Source of the DNA: Ancylobacter novellus | Lineage (GTDB): Bacteria; Pseudomonadota; Alphaproteobacteria; Rhizobiales; Xanthobacteraceae | Direction of reading: 5' to 3' | Assembly (NCBI GenBank): GCA_003241485.1 | Contig: QFQD01000008.1 | Span: forward strand, 1-64,000 | DNA: 64,000 nt | Part shown: piece after piece, positions 26,547-35,111 of the stretch | Numbering within the stretch: the stretch's first letter is position 1 | How the letters are laid out: every line of letters begins with the position of its first letter | Notes under the pieces: model-generated | The model's database searches: none | The model's input: the letters and a program-made list of their open reading frames with translations, nothing else | What the model was told of the DNA's origin: nothing | Position numbers and translations under genes: made by a program

Positions 26547-27410
26547 ATGGGGCCCATGGGGGCAGGACATGGAGAGCCGAGAGTGCTGAAGAATCTTAAG
26601 GCCGTCGGTGAAACCTATATGCCGCGTGCCTTTGCCCTTGCCAGCACGCTTGCCGACTGGCGCGTCGCGCGCAATCCCATGAGTGACGTCAATCTGCTGC
26701 CGCTGCTGGCGTCCACGGACGAGCTGGCATGCGACATCGGCGCCAATCGCGGTCTGTTCAGCTTCTGGATGCTGCATCTTGGGCTGCGCGTTGCCGCCTT
26801 CGAGCCCAATCCGCATATGGTGCCCATTCTGCGCTATCGATTTCCCCGCGCGCTCCGCCAGGGCCGGCTGCGCATTTACGATATTGCGCTCAGTGACAGT
26901 GATGGCGACGCGGTCCTGCACGTGCCGAAGGGCTTTTCGCCGCTGGGTACCATCGATGGCGGGCTGATCGAACGAGACCTCGCTATGGACGAGATCGTGG
27001 TGGCGCGCCGCCGGCTGGACGATTGTATCGAAGAGCCGACCGGGTTCATCAAGATCGACGTCGAGGGACATGAGCACCGCGTGCTCGAAGGCGCCCGCCG
27101 ACTGCTCATGCAATCCCGGCCGTCCATTCTGGTGGAGGCTGAGGAGCGGCACCACGCCGGCGCGGTGGCGGACATGCAGCAGATGCTCCATCCCATGGGC
27201 TATGAGGGCTTCTTCGTCGACACCAACGGGCTGCGGCCGATCAGCCAATTCGACCCCAATGTTCATCAGCGGCTCGACGCGCTGAATGCGGAGGGAACGG
27301 CCGCGCTTCCGGGGCACCGCTACGTCAATAATTTCGTCTTCGTCGCCCGTCCGCAGGTGATCGAGCGCCTGCACGCCTGGAGACCCCACCGGGCGCTGAC
27401 CGGCATTTGA
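26547..27410 (+). CDS. FkbM-family SAM-dependent methyltransferase
   Basis: A 287-aa Rossmann methyltransferase of the FkbM class, which O-methylates polyketides, sugars or lipid-linked glycans. Motif I is ACDIGANRGLFSFWML, motif II VAAFEPNPHMVPIL, and the FkbM signature IKIDVEGHEHRVLEGA is clear. A GTG at 26583, preceded by GGAGAG, is an equally good start. It stands alone between uvrC and a transporter gene, so its substrate is unknown. Confidence 0.85.
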   Translation: MGPMGAGHGEPRVLKNLKAVGETYMPRAFALASTLADWRVARNPMSDVNLLPLLASTDELACDIGANRGLFSFWMLHLGLRVAAFEPNPHMVPILRYRFPRALRQGRLRIYDIALSDSDGDAVLHVPKGFSPLGTIDGGLIERDLAMDEIVVARRRLDDCIEEPTGFIKIDVEGHEHRVLEGARRLLMQSRPSILVEAEERHHAGAVADMQQMLHPMGYEGFFVDTNGLRPISQFDPNVHQRLDALNAEGTAALPGHRYVNNFVFVARPQVIERLHAWRPHRALTGI

Positions 27411-27502
27411 GGCGGCGCCTTGAGGCAAGGCTGCGTTCGGCAACGGCCAGCCATGCTCAAGGACCGTTCCCATCCCCGGTCAAATGGGATTAAGGGGACG
27501 AC

Positions 27503-28444
27503 ATGCCCGCGATATCACAGATCCCCGCCCGTCCCGCGATACCCCTGGCCGGCTATGCCTTCGGCGCGGCCGGTGCGGTGCTGTTCGCCTCCAAGGGCAT
27601 CATCATCAAGCTCGCCTACGCCGAAGGGATCGATCCCGAGACGTTGCTGGCGCTGCGCCTCGCCTTCTCGCTGCCGTTCTATCTCGTGATCGGTGCCATC
27701 GCCGTCCTCGGCATGCGCCGCCGGGGCGAGGCGCTGCCGAGCCTGAAGATCCTCGCGCAGTCGGCCGGCATCGGGGCTCTGGGCTACTGGTTTTCCAGCT
27801 ATGCCGACTTCCTCGGGCTGCAATACATCTCCGCCTCCTTCGCGCGGCTGATCCTCTTCACCTATCCGCTCTTCGTGGTGCTGTTCGGGGCGCTGTTGTT
27901 CGGCCAGCCCATTCGCCTGCGCGCGCTCGGGGCCTTCGCCATCGCCTATTCCGGCATCGCCATGATCTTCGCGCAGAACTTTTCGACAGCCGGAAGCGAT
28001 GCGGTGCGGGGGGCCATGCTGGTGGGGGCGGCGGCAATGAGCTTCGCGCTTTACCTGCTGATGACCCGCCGGCTGCTGGATCATATAGGCTCGGCGCTGT
28101 TCACCTGCGTGGCGATGATTTCCGCCTGCGTCGTGGCGGTCGGCCAATTCGTGGCGGTGCGTCCGCTGGATGCGCTGCTGGTGTCGCCGCACATGTTCGA
28201 GTTGGCGCTGATGATCGCGATCGGCGCGACGGTGCTGCCGACCTTCCTGATGAACGCGGCGCTCAAGCGTATTTCGGCGCAGGCCAATTCGATGATCTCG
28301 ACGGTCAGCCCGGTGGCGACGATGGCGCTGGCGTTTGTGTTCCTCGGCGAAACCGCCTCGGTGACGGAACTGGTGGGTGCCGGTCTGGTGGTCGGCGGCA
28401 TAGGCTGGTTCACCCTCGCCGACAGCCGCAGTCGCAATCGCTGA
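27503..28444 (+). CDS. EamA/DMT-superfamily transporter
   Basis: A 313-aa inner-membrane protein with ten predicted TM helices in two EamA repeats (about residues 15-150 and 170-310). The first repeat begins FGAAGAVLFASKGIIIKLAYAEG, and the second ends ASVTELVGAGLVVGGIGWF. Such proteins export or import amino acids, nucleosides or other small metabolites. No substrate can be inferred. It is convergent with the SDR gene downstream. Confidence 0.9.
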   Translation: MPAISQIPARPAIPLAGYAFGAAGAVLFASKGIIIKLAYAEGIDPETLLALRLAFSLPFYLVIGAIAVLGMRRRGEALPSLKILAQSAGIGALGYWFSSYADFLGLQYISASFARLILFTYPLFVVLFGALLFGQPIRLRALGAFAIAYSGIAMIFAQNFSTAGSDAVRGAMLVGAAAMSFALYLLMTRRLLDHIGSALFTCVAMISACVVAVGQFVAVRPLDALLVSPHMFELALMIAIGATVLPTFLMNAALKRISAQANSMISTVSPVATMALAFVFLGETASVTELVGAGLVVGGIGWFTLADSRSRNR

Positions 28445-28462
28445 AGGCCGCCCGGCGCCGCC

Positions 28463-29263
28463 TCATTCCGGCGCGAGCGCGTCCGGCGTCTGCCACGCGA
28501 GATGCTGGCCACCATCGACCGCGAGCATCTGCCCCGTCACGCTCTGCGCGCGGGCGAGGAACACCACCGCGTCGGCGATCTCCTCCGGCGTCGGGCCGCG
28601 CCCGAGCGGCACCGCCTCGGCCTGCCGGGCGAAATCGTCCGCGCTCTGGCGCTGGTTGGCGAGCGTCGGGCCGGGCGCGACCGCATTGACGCGCACGCGC
28701 GGGGCCAGCGCCTGCGCCATCAGCCTTGTCGCATCCCACAGCGCGTTCTTGGTCAGGCTGTAGGAAAGAAAGGTGGGGGTCGGCTTCAGCACGCGCTGGT
28801 CGATCAGGTTGATGACGCAGCCTTTCAGGTCCGGCGGCAATTGCGTGGCGAGCGCCTCGGCAAGGAAGGCCGGCGCGCGCAGATTCACCGCGAAATGCCG
28901 GTCCCAGCGGGCGATGTCGAGCTGGCCGATGCCGTCCGGGTGAAACTCGGAGGCGTTGTTGACGAGCAGGCGCACGATGCCCAGCGCGGCCTTGGCCTGC
29001 GGCAGCAGCCCGGCGACGGCGCCGGCATCGGCCAGCTCCGCCGCCACCACGGCAACGCGCCCGCCGGCGGCCTCGACGGCGCGGCAGGCGGCATCCGCCG
29101 CCGGGCCAGGCTTGCGGACATGAATGACGATGTCGTGGCCCGCCGCGGCCAGCGCCACGCTGATCGCCCGTCCGATGCGCACCGCGCCGCCCGTCACCAG
29201 GGCGACGGGGCGCGCAGCACCGGAATGGCGCGTGCCGGGGGCGGTGTCGAGGTTCGGATCCAT
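28463..29263 (-). CDS. SDR oxidoreductase, pteridine reductase/FolM-like
   Basis: A 266-aa short-chain dehydrogenase. The cofactor motif reads TGGAVRIGRAIS, where Arg replaces the usual central Gly as in pteridine reductases and FolM (TGxxxRxGR), which points to NADPH-dependent dihydropterin or dihydrofolate reduction. Other SDR elements are VNNASEFHPDG, the catalytic Tyr-Lys in FLSYSLTKNALWDATRLMA, and GQMLAVDGGQHL. No folate genes adjoin it here, so the substrate is inference. Confidence 0.8.
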   Translation of the reverse strand: MDPNLDTAPGTRHSGAARPVALVTGGAVRIGRAISVALAAAGHDIVIHVRKPGPAADAACRAVEAAGGRVAVVAAELADAGAVAGLLPQAKAALGIVRLLVNNASEFHPDGIGQLDIARWDRHFAVNLRAPAFLAEALATQLPPDLKGCVINLIDQRVLKPTPTFLSYSLTKNALWDATRLMAQALAPRVRVNAVAPGPTLANQRQSADDFARQAEAVPLGRGPTPEEIADAVVFLARAQSVTGQMLAVDGGQHLAWQTPDALAPE

Positions 29264-29602
29264 GTCGCTTCAATGCCCCGCGTCGCTGGCAACGTCTACC
29301 CGTTTGACCTCATTACGCCGGTACCGGCCCGCTAGATCACCGGTCGGCGGCGGGTGCTGGTGTGGCAGGTGTCTGATAACCACGGCGGCGGGGAAGCACA
29401 GGCACGTCAACGAATGCATCCTGCTGCTGAAACAGCTGGCTAAGGCAAAAGTAAATCCACCAAATTACCGATGAACCAAGCGTTAAGCATAATGCATCCT
29501 TTAGGCCTGCTCTAAGATTCTGCTCATACATTTATGAGAGCGTCAGCGTTACCAGAATTATGGACCGGCGCCGGGCGCCGTGACGTGACGCAGGAGACCT
29601 TC
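29264..29602. other. 339-bp intergenic region upstream of the first OMP gene
   Basis: Holds the promoter region of the OMP gene at 29603 and possibly of the SDR gene. It is more AT-rich from about 29440 onward (AAGTAAATCCACCAAATTACC and following). I found no convincing ORF, terminator or known motif. Confidence 0.5.
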
Positions 29603-30214
29603 ATGAACAGCAAGATGATTGCGGGACTGGCGCTGGCCACGGCCCTCATCGCCACCCCGGCGGCGGCCGCGGACCTCAGCTACCCCCAGCCGAACTACGG
29701 CTATGCGGCGGCCCCGGCTTTCACCTGGACCGGCTTCTATCTCGGCGCCAATGTCGGCTACGGCTTCGGCGAGGCGGACTTCTCCGATGACACCGATGGT
29801 TTCGTCGGCGGCATCCAGGCGGGCTACAACTGGCAGTTCGCCAACAACTTCGTGCTCGGCATCGAGGCCGACCTGCAGGGCACGAATGTCGGCAGCCCGA
29901 CCTATGAGCTCGACTATTTCGGCACGGTCCGCGCCCGTGCCGGCTTCAGCATCAACCAGGTGCTGCTCTATGGCACGGCCGGCTTCGCCTATGGAAAGGG
30001 CACCTATGAGCTGCTCGGCCTGTCGAACTCCCAGACCAGCACGGGCTGGACGGTCGGCGGCGGCGGCGAATACGCCTTCAACAGCAATTGGAGCGTGAAG
30101 GCCGAATACCTCTATGTCGATCTCGGCAGCGAGGCCTACGCCACTGTCCTCGGGCCGATCGAAGTCGGTACGACGACCAACATCCTGCGCGCGGGTGTCA
30201 ACTACCGCTTCTGA
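29603..30214 (+). CDS. Omp25/Omp31-type outer-membrane beta-barrel protein
   Basis: A 203-aa outer-membrane protein with a good AGGAGA ribosome site. The Sec signal peptide is MNSKMIAGLALATALIATPAAA, followed by ADLSYPQ. The mature protein has the family opener WTGFYLGANVGYGFG, VGGIQAGYNWQF, IEADLQG, YFGTVRARAGF, WTVGGGGEYAF, WSVKAEYLYVDLG and the barrel-closing ILRAGVNYRF with a terminal Phe. A paralogue lies 397 bp downstream. The family gives outer-membrane stability and surface antigenicity in brucellae and rhizobia. Confidence 0.93.
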   Translation: MNSKMIAGLALATALIATPAAAADLSYPQPNYGYAAAPAFTWTGFYLGANVGYGFGEADFSDDTDGFVGGIQAGYNWQFANNFVLGIEADLQGTNVGSPTYELDYFGTVRARAGFSINQVLLYGTAGFAYGKGTYELLGLSNSQTSTGWTVGGGGEYAFNSNWSVKAEYLYVDLGSEAYATVLGPIEVGTTTNILRAGVNYRF

Positions 30215-30223
30215 GGCCGGAGC

Positions 30224-30247
30224 GGTGCCCTCGCGAGGGCACCCTTT
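30224..30247 (+). terminator. Terminator after the first OMP gene
   Basis: A self-complementary 20-mer built from GGTGCCCTCG and CGAGGGCACC (30224-30243), followed by CTTTG. It lies 10 bp after the stop codon. The U-tract is short, so termination may be partial. Confidence 0.6.
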
Positions 30248-30611
30248 GCCTGAAAGAGACGGCCGCCTTGGCTTCCCGAAAGGGCGATGGGGCGGCCGAC
30301 GTGCATTGAAGACGCGGCAATGCGGTCTGGTGTGACGGAATTTGTGTTGTTCCTGCAACAGGTAATCGGCATTCGCAGAGTGAAAATGGCGAAATTGTTA
30401 CAGCCCGACCCACTTTGACGACTGTACGAATACCTCCAGTGAATCAATAATCACAAGCTCTCGTGCCCTGATCTCACCAAGCCGTGAAGACCCAAAATAC
30501 CGCCGCATGCGCTAATTTCGCCGCAATCTAGCCCTCGACACGCCTATGTGGCCGCCTATCTCACTTCTCGAACTTAACTTGAGTTCCGTTTGCAGTTGCT
30601 CGGAGAGTACC
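30248..30611. other. Intergenic region upstream of the second OMP gene
   Basis: 364 bp, AT-richer than its surroundings (about 30340-30560), with no supported ORF. It must hold the promoter of the second OMP gene. An imperfect palindrome CTCGAACTTAACTTGAG lies about 40 bp before the start. No sigma-factor motif was convincing. Confidence 0.45.
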
Positions 30612-31256
30612 ATGAAGAAGATCATCAGTGCGGGCGTTGCCGCCGCCGCCCTCCTCGTCGCGGCGCCCGCCTTCTCGGCCGACCTCGCTAAGTCCTATCC
30701 CGTCAAGGCGCCGGTCATGGTCGCCGAGCCGGTCTTCTCCTGGACCGGTTTCTACCTCGGCGGTAACGCCGGTGGCGCCTGGGGTTCGGTGGACGGGGAT
30801 GCCGGCATCCTCGACATGAGCCCGAGCGGGTTCATCGGCGGTGGCCAGATTGGCTACAACGTCCAGCTCGACAACAACGTCGTGGTTGGTATCGAAGCCG
30901 ACTTCCAGGGTTCGGACGTGTCCGACACCTCGTTCGGCATCCAGTCGAAGATGGACTATTTCGGCACCGTCCGCGGCCGTATCGGTTACGCCTTCGACCG
31001 CATCCTGCCGTACTTCACCGGCGGTTTCGCTTGGGGCCACAACAAGGTGACCGACCAGTTCACCGGCTTCGAGACCAGCAACACCCTGACCGGCTGGACC
31101 GTCGGCGGCGGCGTCGAGTACGCCCTGACCAACAACTGGACCGTCAAGGCCGAGTATCTCTACATGGATCTCGGCGACGACTACTACGACAGCATCGGCG
31201 CCAACAGCGGCCTGACCGCTTCGGTCGTCCGCGCCGGCATCAACTACAAGTTCTGA
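30612..31256 (+). CDS. Omp25/Omp31-type outer-membrane beta-barrel protein
   Basis: A 214-aa paralogue of the upstream barrel. The signal peptide is MKKIISAGVAAAALLVAAPAFS, then ADLAKSYPVKAP. Conserved blocks are WTGFYLGGNAGGAWG, FIGGGQIGYNVQL, GIEADFQGS, YFGTVRGRIGYAF, WTVGGGVEYAL, WTVKAEYLYMDLG and VVRAGINYKF. It probably arose by tandem duplication. Codon use is strongly biased and a robust terminator follows, consistent with high expression. Confidence 0.94.
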   Translation: MKKIISAGVAAAALLVAAPAFSADLAKSYPVKAPVMVAEPVFSWTGFYLGGNAGGAWGSVDGDAGILDMSPSGFIGGGQIGYNVQLDNNVVVGIEADFQGSDVSDTSFGIQSKMDYFGTVRGRIGYAFDRILPYFTGGFAWGHNKVTDQFTGFETSNTLTGWTVGGGVEYALTNNWTVKAEYLYMDLGDDYYDSIGANSGLTASVVRAGINYKF

Positions 31257-31290
31257 TGCCTCGGCCGGCAACGGCCACGACAGTCAAGGA

Positions 31291-31326
31291 AAACCCCGGG
31301 TGGCAACACCCGGGGTTTTCTTTTTC
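31291..31326 (+). terminator. Terminator after the second OMP gene
   Basis: CCCCGGGTG / CACCCGGGG stem with a GCAA tetraloop (31294-31315), flanked by AAAA upstream and TTTTCTTTTT downstream. It is a canonical bidirectional Rho-independent terminator shared with the convergent GST gene. Confidence 0.92.
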
Positions 31327-31350
31327 GGCGGTCGAAACGAGGTCCGTGCC

Positions 31351-31962
31351 TCAATCGGCGGGATGGGTTGCCTCGAAAGCGGGCACGCGTGCGGCAAAGC
31401 TGTCCAGCCACGCGACCAGCGCGGCGTGATCCTCGCGCCACGTGCCGTTGAAGCGGAAATCGAGATAGCCGAGCGCGCAGGCGAGCGTGATCTCGCCGAC
31501 ATGTGCCGCGCCGGACAGGCCCTCGGCCGGGCGCGGGGGAGCGGCCTCGAACGCATGAAGCGCCCGCGCGACCTTGCCGGCCTGCCGGTCGATCCAGCTG
31601 GCGCTGCGCTGCTCCGCGCTGCGGAAGCGTCCCTCATAGACCTGAAGCAGCGCCGCATCCATCAGGCCATCGGCCAGCGCCTGGGCGGTAAGCGCCTCGA
31701 AGCGGGCGGGCCCGGAGGGCGGAATGATGCAGCCACCGCCGGCCTGCGCATCGAGATATTCGACGATAACCCGCGAATCGTAGACCGGTGCGCCGTCGTC
31801 GGGCAGCAGGATCGGGATCTTGCCGAGCGGGTTCTGGCCGCGCAGCGAATCCTCGGGGTTGCTGGTGTCGGCGGGCAGGACGTCGAGGTGGATGCCACAC
31901 AGAATGGCGGCGATCTTGGTCTTGCGGCCAAAGGGCGAGGCCGGCGAGGAACGCAGCTTCAT
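31351..31962 (-). CDS. Glutathione S-transferase family protein
   Basis: A 203-aa cytosolic GST. The N-terminal thioredoxin-like domain begins MKLRSSPASPFGRKTKIAAI, where the Ser of SPF-x-RK is the likely glutathione-activating residue. It contains GKIPILLPDDGAPVYDSRVIVEYLD (cis-Pro and G-site Asp-Ser). The C-terminal helical domain ends with GYLDFRFNGTWREDHAALVAWLDSFAARVPAF. Substrate unknown. It is convergent with the OMP gene. Confidence 0.92.
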   Translation of the reverse strand: MKLRSSPASPFGRKTKIAAILCGIHLDVLPADTSNPEDSLRGQNPLGKIPILLPDDGAPVYDSRVIVEYLDAQAGGGCIIPPSGPARFEALTAQALADGLMDAALLQVYEGRFRSAEQRSASWIDRQAGKVARALHAFEAAPPRPAEGLSGAAHVGEITLACALGYLDFRFNGTWREDHAALVAWLDSFAARVPAFEATHPAD

Positions 31963-32063
31963 CGAACTATCCGCTCAGGACAGGGTGCCGGCCATGCGCG
32001 TCGCGCGCCCGTCCGGCCGCCCTTACGACCGGGGCGGCATGCCCCGGCATCACGTCCGATCTA

Positions 32064-32279
32064 TCAGTCCGCCTGCTGCAGGTCGATTGCCTTGGGGCCC
32101 TTGCCGCGCTTGTCCGGTTCGATCTCGAAACTGACGCGCTGGCCTTCGATGAGGGTGCCGAGGCCCGAGCGCGTCACGGCCGAGACATGCACGAACACGT
32201 CGCGCCCGCCATCGTCCGGGCGAATGAAGCCGTATCCCTTTTCCGTGTTGAAGAACTTGATGGTTCCCGTCATTGCCAT
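32064..32279 (-). CDS. CspA-family cold-shock protein
   Basis: A 71-aa single OB-fold RNA/DNA-binding protein. RNP1 is KGYGFI and RNP2 is VFVHVSAV; the product begins MAMTGTIKFFNTEKGYGF. Hydrophobic residues replace a few canonical aromatics, and the C-terminus is KGPKAIDLQQAD. The ATG at 32279 is used; one at 32273 is also possible. It is a stand-alone gene between the GST and rlmJ. Confidence 0.92.
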   Translation of the reverse strand: MAMTGTIKFFNTEKGYGFIRPDDGGRDVFVHVSAVTRSGLGTLIEGQRVSFEIEPDKRGKGPKAIDLQQAD

Positions 32280-32375
32280 GCGCCCGCTCTCCTGCGCGCC
32301 GGACAGGACGGGTCCCGCCCGGCGGATCAAACTGCCGGACAGCTAAGCAAGACCGATGCCGGAAGGGGCGGGCCG

Positions 32376-33251
32376 TCAGCGCTCCGGGGTGAGCCAGCTG
32401 ATGCGCAGGCGCCCGGCGCCGTCGGTGGCCAGCACGCGGGCAAGAGCGCCGAGCGCGAGGCGCAACTCGTCGACCAGCGTGAAGGGCGGGTTGACGATGA
32501 TGAGGCCGCAGCCGGTCATCGCGTCCATCTGGCGAACCGCCCGGAGGTCGAACTGGATGTTCAGCGTCTTGGGAATGTGGGCATGCTCGATCTCGCGGCG
32601 AAACGCGTCGACCGCGCGCACATCCTTGATCGGGTACCACAGCGCGTAGATGCCGGTGGACCAGCGCCGGTACGCTTCGGCGAGGCCCTCGGCCATGCGG
32701 TGGAACTCGCCGGGCTGCTCGAAGGGCGGGTCGATCAGCACGAGGCCGCGCCGCTCCTTCGGCGGCAGATACGCCCCCAGCGCCTGCCAGCCATCGGTTG
32801 GCAGCACCTTGGCGCGGGAATCACGCCCGACCGCCTCGTCGAGCGCCTCGCGCACGCCGGCCACGGTCTCGCAGAACAGCAGCCGGTCCTGCGGGCGGGT
32901 GAGCGCCTGCGCGATCAGCGGCGAGCCGGGGTAGCGCCGCAACGTGCCGGCGAGGGCGGCATCGTCGGTGGCGGCGACATTGACCGCGCGCACGACATCG
33001 AGCCAGGGCTGCAGCAGTGCGGCCACCTCGGGCGTGAAGGAGGCCTGCAGCACGGCGCCGATGCCGCCTTCCCACTCTCCGGTGCGCTGGGCTTCCTCGC
33101 CCTGCAGATCGTAGAGTCCCGCCCCGGCATGGGTGTCGAGCACGCGAAAGGGCGCGTCCTTGCGGCCGAGATAGGCGAGGATGCGCGCCAGCACCACATG
33201 CTTGACGACATCGGCGAAATTGCCGGCATGGAAGGCGTGGCGGTAGTTCAT
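32376..33251 (-). CDS. rlmJ: 23S rRNA (adenine(2030)-N6)-methyltransferase RlmJ
   Basis: Methylates A2030 of 23S rRNA. The 291-aa protein starts with the invariant MNYRHAFHAGNFADVVKH. It has the SAM-site LDTHAGAGLYDLQG, the catalytic N6-MTase motif IDPPFEQPGEF (DPPF), and the C-terminal GCGLIIVNPPFTLVDELR. The length matches E. coli RlmJ. RNase T2 lies 16 bp upstream on the same strand. Confidence 0.95.
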   Translation of the reverse strand: MNYRHAFHAGNFADVVKHVVLARILAYLGRKDAPFRVLDTHAGAGLYDLQGEEAQRTGEWEGGIGAVLQASFTPEVAALLQPWLDVVRAVNVAATDDAALAGTLRRYPGSPLIAQALTRPQDRLLFCETVAGVREALDEAVGRDSRAKVLPTDGWQALGAYLPPKERRGLVLIDPPFEQPGEFHRMAEGLAEAYRRWSTGIYALWYPIKDVRAVDAFRREIEHAHIPKTLNIQFDLRAVRQMDAMTGCGLIIVNPPFTLVDELRLALGALARVLATDGAGRLRISWLTPER

Positions 33252-33267
33252 CGTGGGCTATCCGGGT

Positions 33268-33927
33268 TCAGCCGCCGCGAGTCGGCGGCATGACGATGCG
33301 CGACGTGCGGCAGGCGCGCCGGTCGACCTCCGGGCAGGAGGAAAAGCCGAGCGCGGGCGTCAGGCAGATGCGCACCTCGCTGAGACGACGGCTGCTGCAT
33401 TGCACGGAGATCATATCCGGCGCCAGACCCGGATTGGCCGAGAGGAAGGCGCCTTCGACCTCGGCGGGCGTCACGGTGCGGTAGTCGTCGAGCTGGCGGA
33501 AGGTCTCGGGAATGGTGACCGCCGCCTGGGCGCGGCGCACCGTGTCGAAATAAGCGACGGGATCGAGGCCCGAGCAGGTGCCGTGCGTGCGCCACTCATG
33601 CAGCACAAGGCGGCGGCTCGGCATGATGTCGAGCATCGAACGCACCGTGGCCTCGGGCACGAAGGGCGCCGGGGACTGGCAGGATTCCGGCCATCCGCGC
33701 ACATATTGCGGCCAGAGCCCGTGCACGACGAAGGCGAAGGGCCGCGCGCCCTCGCACTGGGCCGGCTCGGCCCGGTCGCCTTGCGATTCGCAATAGGTGG
33801 GCGACCAGGACAGCGCGAGCACATAGTGGTCGAACACGCCCGGCTCGCCGCGATTCTGCGCGAGTGCGGGCGCTGCGAGCAGCAGGAGTGCGAGGACCAG
33901 CAGCCGCCCGAAGCGGCGGGGCATCAC
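33268..33927 (-). CDS. Ribonuclease T2 family protein (periplasmic)
   Basis: A 219-aa exported endoribonuclease. Signal peptide: MMPRRFGRLLVLALLLLAAPALA. Both catalytic CAS motifs are present: FVVHGLWPQY (CAS1, His) and LHEWRTHGTCSG (CAS2, Glu, His and a Cys). Substrate recruitment is suggested by the N-terminal YVLALSWSPTYC. Paired cysteines suggest periplasmic disulfides. It probably scavenges RNA for nucleotides, phosphate or nitrogen. It follows a secreted protein of unknown function on the same strand. Confidence 0.94.
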   Translation of the reverse strand: MMPRRFGRLLVLALLLLAAPALAQNRGEPGVFDHYVLALSWSPTYCESQGDRAEPAQCEGARPFAFVVHGLWPQYVRGWPESCQSPAPFVPEATVRSMLDIMPSRRLVLHEWRTHGTCSGLDPVAYFDTVRRAQAAVTIPETFRQLDDYRTVTPAEVEGAFLSANPGLAPDMISVQCSSRRLSEVRICLTPALGFSSCPEVDRRACRTSRIVMPPTRGG

Positions 33928-33951
33928 GGCCGCGCTCTCACCGCCGCCGGC

Positions 33952-34506
33952 TCACGGCTGCGCCATGCGGCAGTTGGGGGCGTAGTTCCACGAGCGGTCG
34001 AGGCCTTCGACGCACCATTCGACGCCCCAGGAGAAGCCGATGAAGCCGCCATCCTCGATCAGCGAATAGTAGATGCGGTGGCGCTGGCCCTGCACGAACC
34101 GGCCGCTGGGCGCCTTGCCGCCCGTGTACTGGGTCGGCGCGGAAGGTGCCGTGCCCACATCGCCGGTGACCACGACATCGGCCGTGCAGTAGCGGCGCGG
34201 CTGGTATTCCTCGCCCCAGGGGCGGAAGGCGATCTGGCGGATGTGATCGAAGCTGTCGATCTTGAGGGACGAATTCCAGAAGCGCGATTCGGTGGTGGCG
34301 AAATGGCTCTGGATGCGCGACAGCGCGGCCGGCAGGTCGCAGGCCGGCACGTCGCCGCTGTAGTTCGGGCCCGAGAGCCAGAAATTCTTCTCAAGGAAGC
34401 TCGCCGCCTGCGCGCCGGCAAGGGACGAGGCCAGCATACCGAGAGCGGCGACGCCGGTGATGGCCTTGCGCAGCAGGCCGCTTGCTTCGTTCCGATCGGC
34501 ACGCAT
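33952..34506 (-). CDS. Secreted protein of unknown function
   Basis: A 184-aa protein from ATG 34506 with a signal peptide ending near AGAQAASF. The mature part has a conserved-looking core: WLSGPNYSGDVPACDLPAALSRIQSHFATTE, then RYCTADVVVTGD and FIGFSWGVEWCVEGLDRSWNYAPNC, with four or more Cys for disulfides. I recognise it only as a Hyphomicrobiales-type conserved hypothetical. It lies just before RNase T2 (24 bp apart) and is probably co-transcribed, so a shared periplasmic role is possible. Confidence 0.75.
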   Translation of the reverse strand: MRADRNEASGLLRKAITGVAALGMLASSLAGAQAASFLEKNFWLSGPNYSGDVPACDLPAALSRIQSHFATTESRFWNSSLKIDSFDHIRQIAFRPWGEEYQPRRYCTADVVVTGDVGTAPSAPTQYTGGKAPSGRFVQGQRHRIYYSLIEDGGFIGFSWGVEWCVEGLDRSWNYAPNCRMAQP

Positions 34507-34614
34507 CGCACGTCTCCCAAACCCGTTGGTCGCGAAGATGCGTCGGTGGCCGGGGCCGGTCAATAACGGCAAGGACACACCGGCAAAGATTCCGACAGTT
34601 CGGGACACACGTCC

Positions 34615-34986
34615 TCAGATCAGGCGGATGACATAGAGCTTGCGGGTGGTCTCCACCACTTCCCACACGCCCTTGAAGCCGGGGCGGATGACGAAGCTGT
34701 CGCCGGCCTTCAGCGTCACCGGCTCCTTGCCTTCCTCATGCAGGATGGAGACGCCGGTGAGGAAGGAGCAGAACTCCCATTCCTCATAATCGACCTGCCA
34801 GGCGCCGGGCGAGGATTCCCACACGCCGGCGAACAATGCGCCATCCGGCAGGGTCTCGAAATTCCAGGTTAGGTGACGCGGCTGGCCGGCGACGATGCGC
34901 TCGGGCAGCGGGACGGTCTCTTCCGGGGCGCCAAGCGCGTCGAGGTCGAAGGGAAGCAGCAGCGGCGACATATTCGACGGCGACAT
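34615..34986 (-). CDS. Cupin-domain protein (EutQ/DUF861-like)
   Basis: A 123-aa single-domain cupin starting MSPSNMSPLLLPFDLDAL at 34986, with GAGG upstream. The cupin core is EYEEWEFCSFLTGVSIL-like: DYEEWEFCSFLTGVSILHEEG and then AGDSFVIRPGFKGVWEVVETTRKLYVIRL. The usual His metal ligands are largely absent, as in DUF861 proteins. It is third in a putative operon with the NCS2 permease and cysteine hydrolase; its role in that pathway is unknown. Confidence 0.85.
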   Translation of the reverse strand: MSPSNMSPLLLPFDLDALGAPEETVPLPERIVAGQPRHLTWNFETLPDGALFAGVWESSPGAWQVDYEEWEFCSFLTGVSILHEEGKEPVTLKAGDSFVIRPGFKGVWEVVETTRKLYVIRLI

Positions 34987-35111
34987 GGGGCCTCGCGTGG
35001 GAGAGTTTGAAAAGCCGAACCGAAACAAGAGCGGCGCGGCCATCCTGTGCGATGTGCCGCGCCGTCTCAAGCCGCTTCGATCCGCCCCCCGGAGGCTCGA
35101 AGGCGGAGCGC

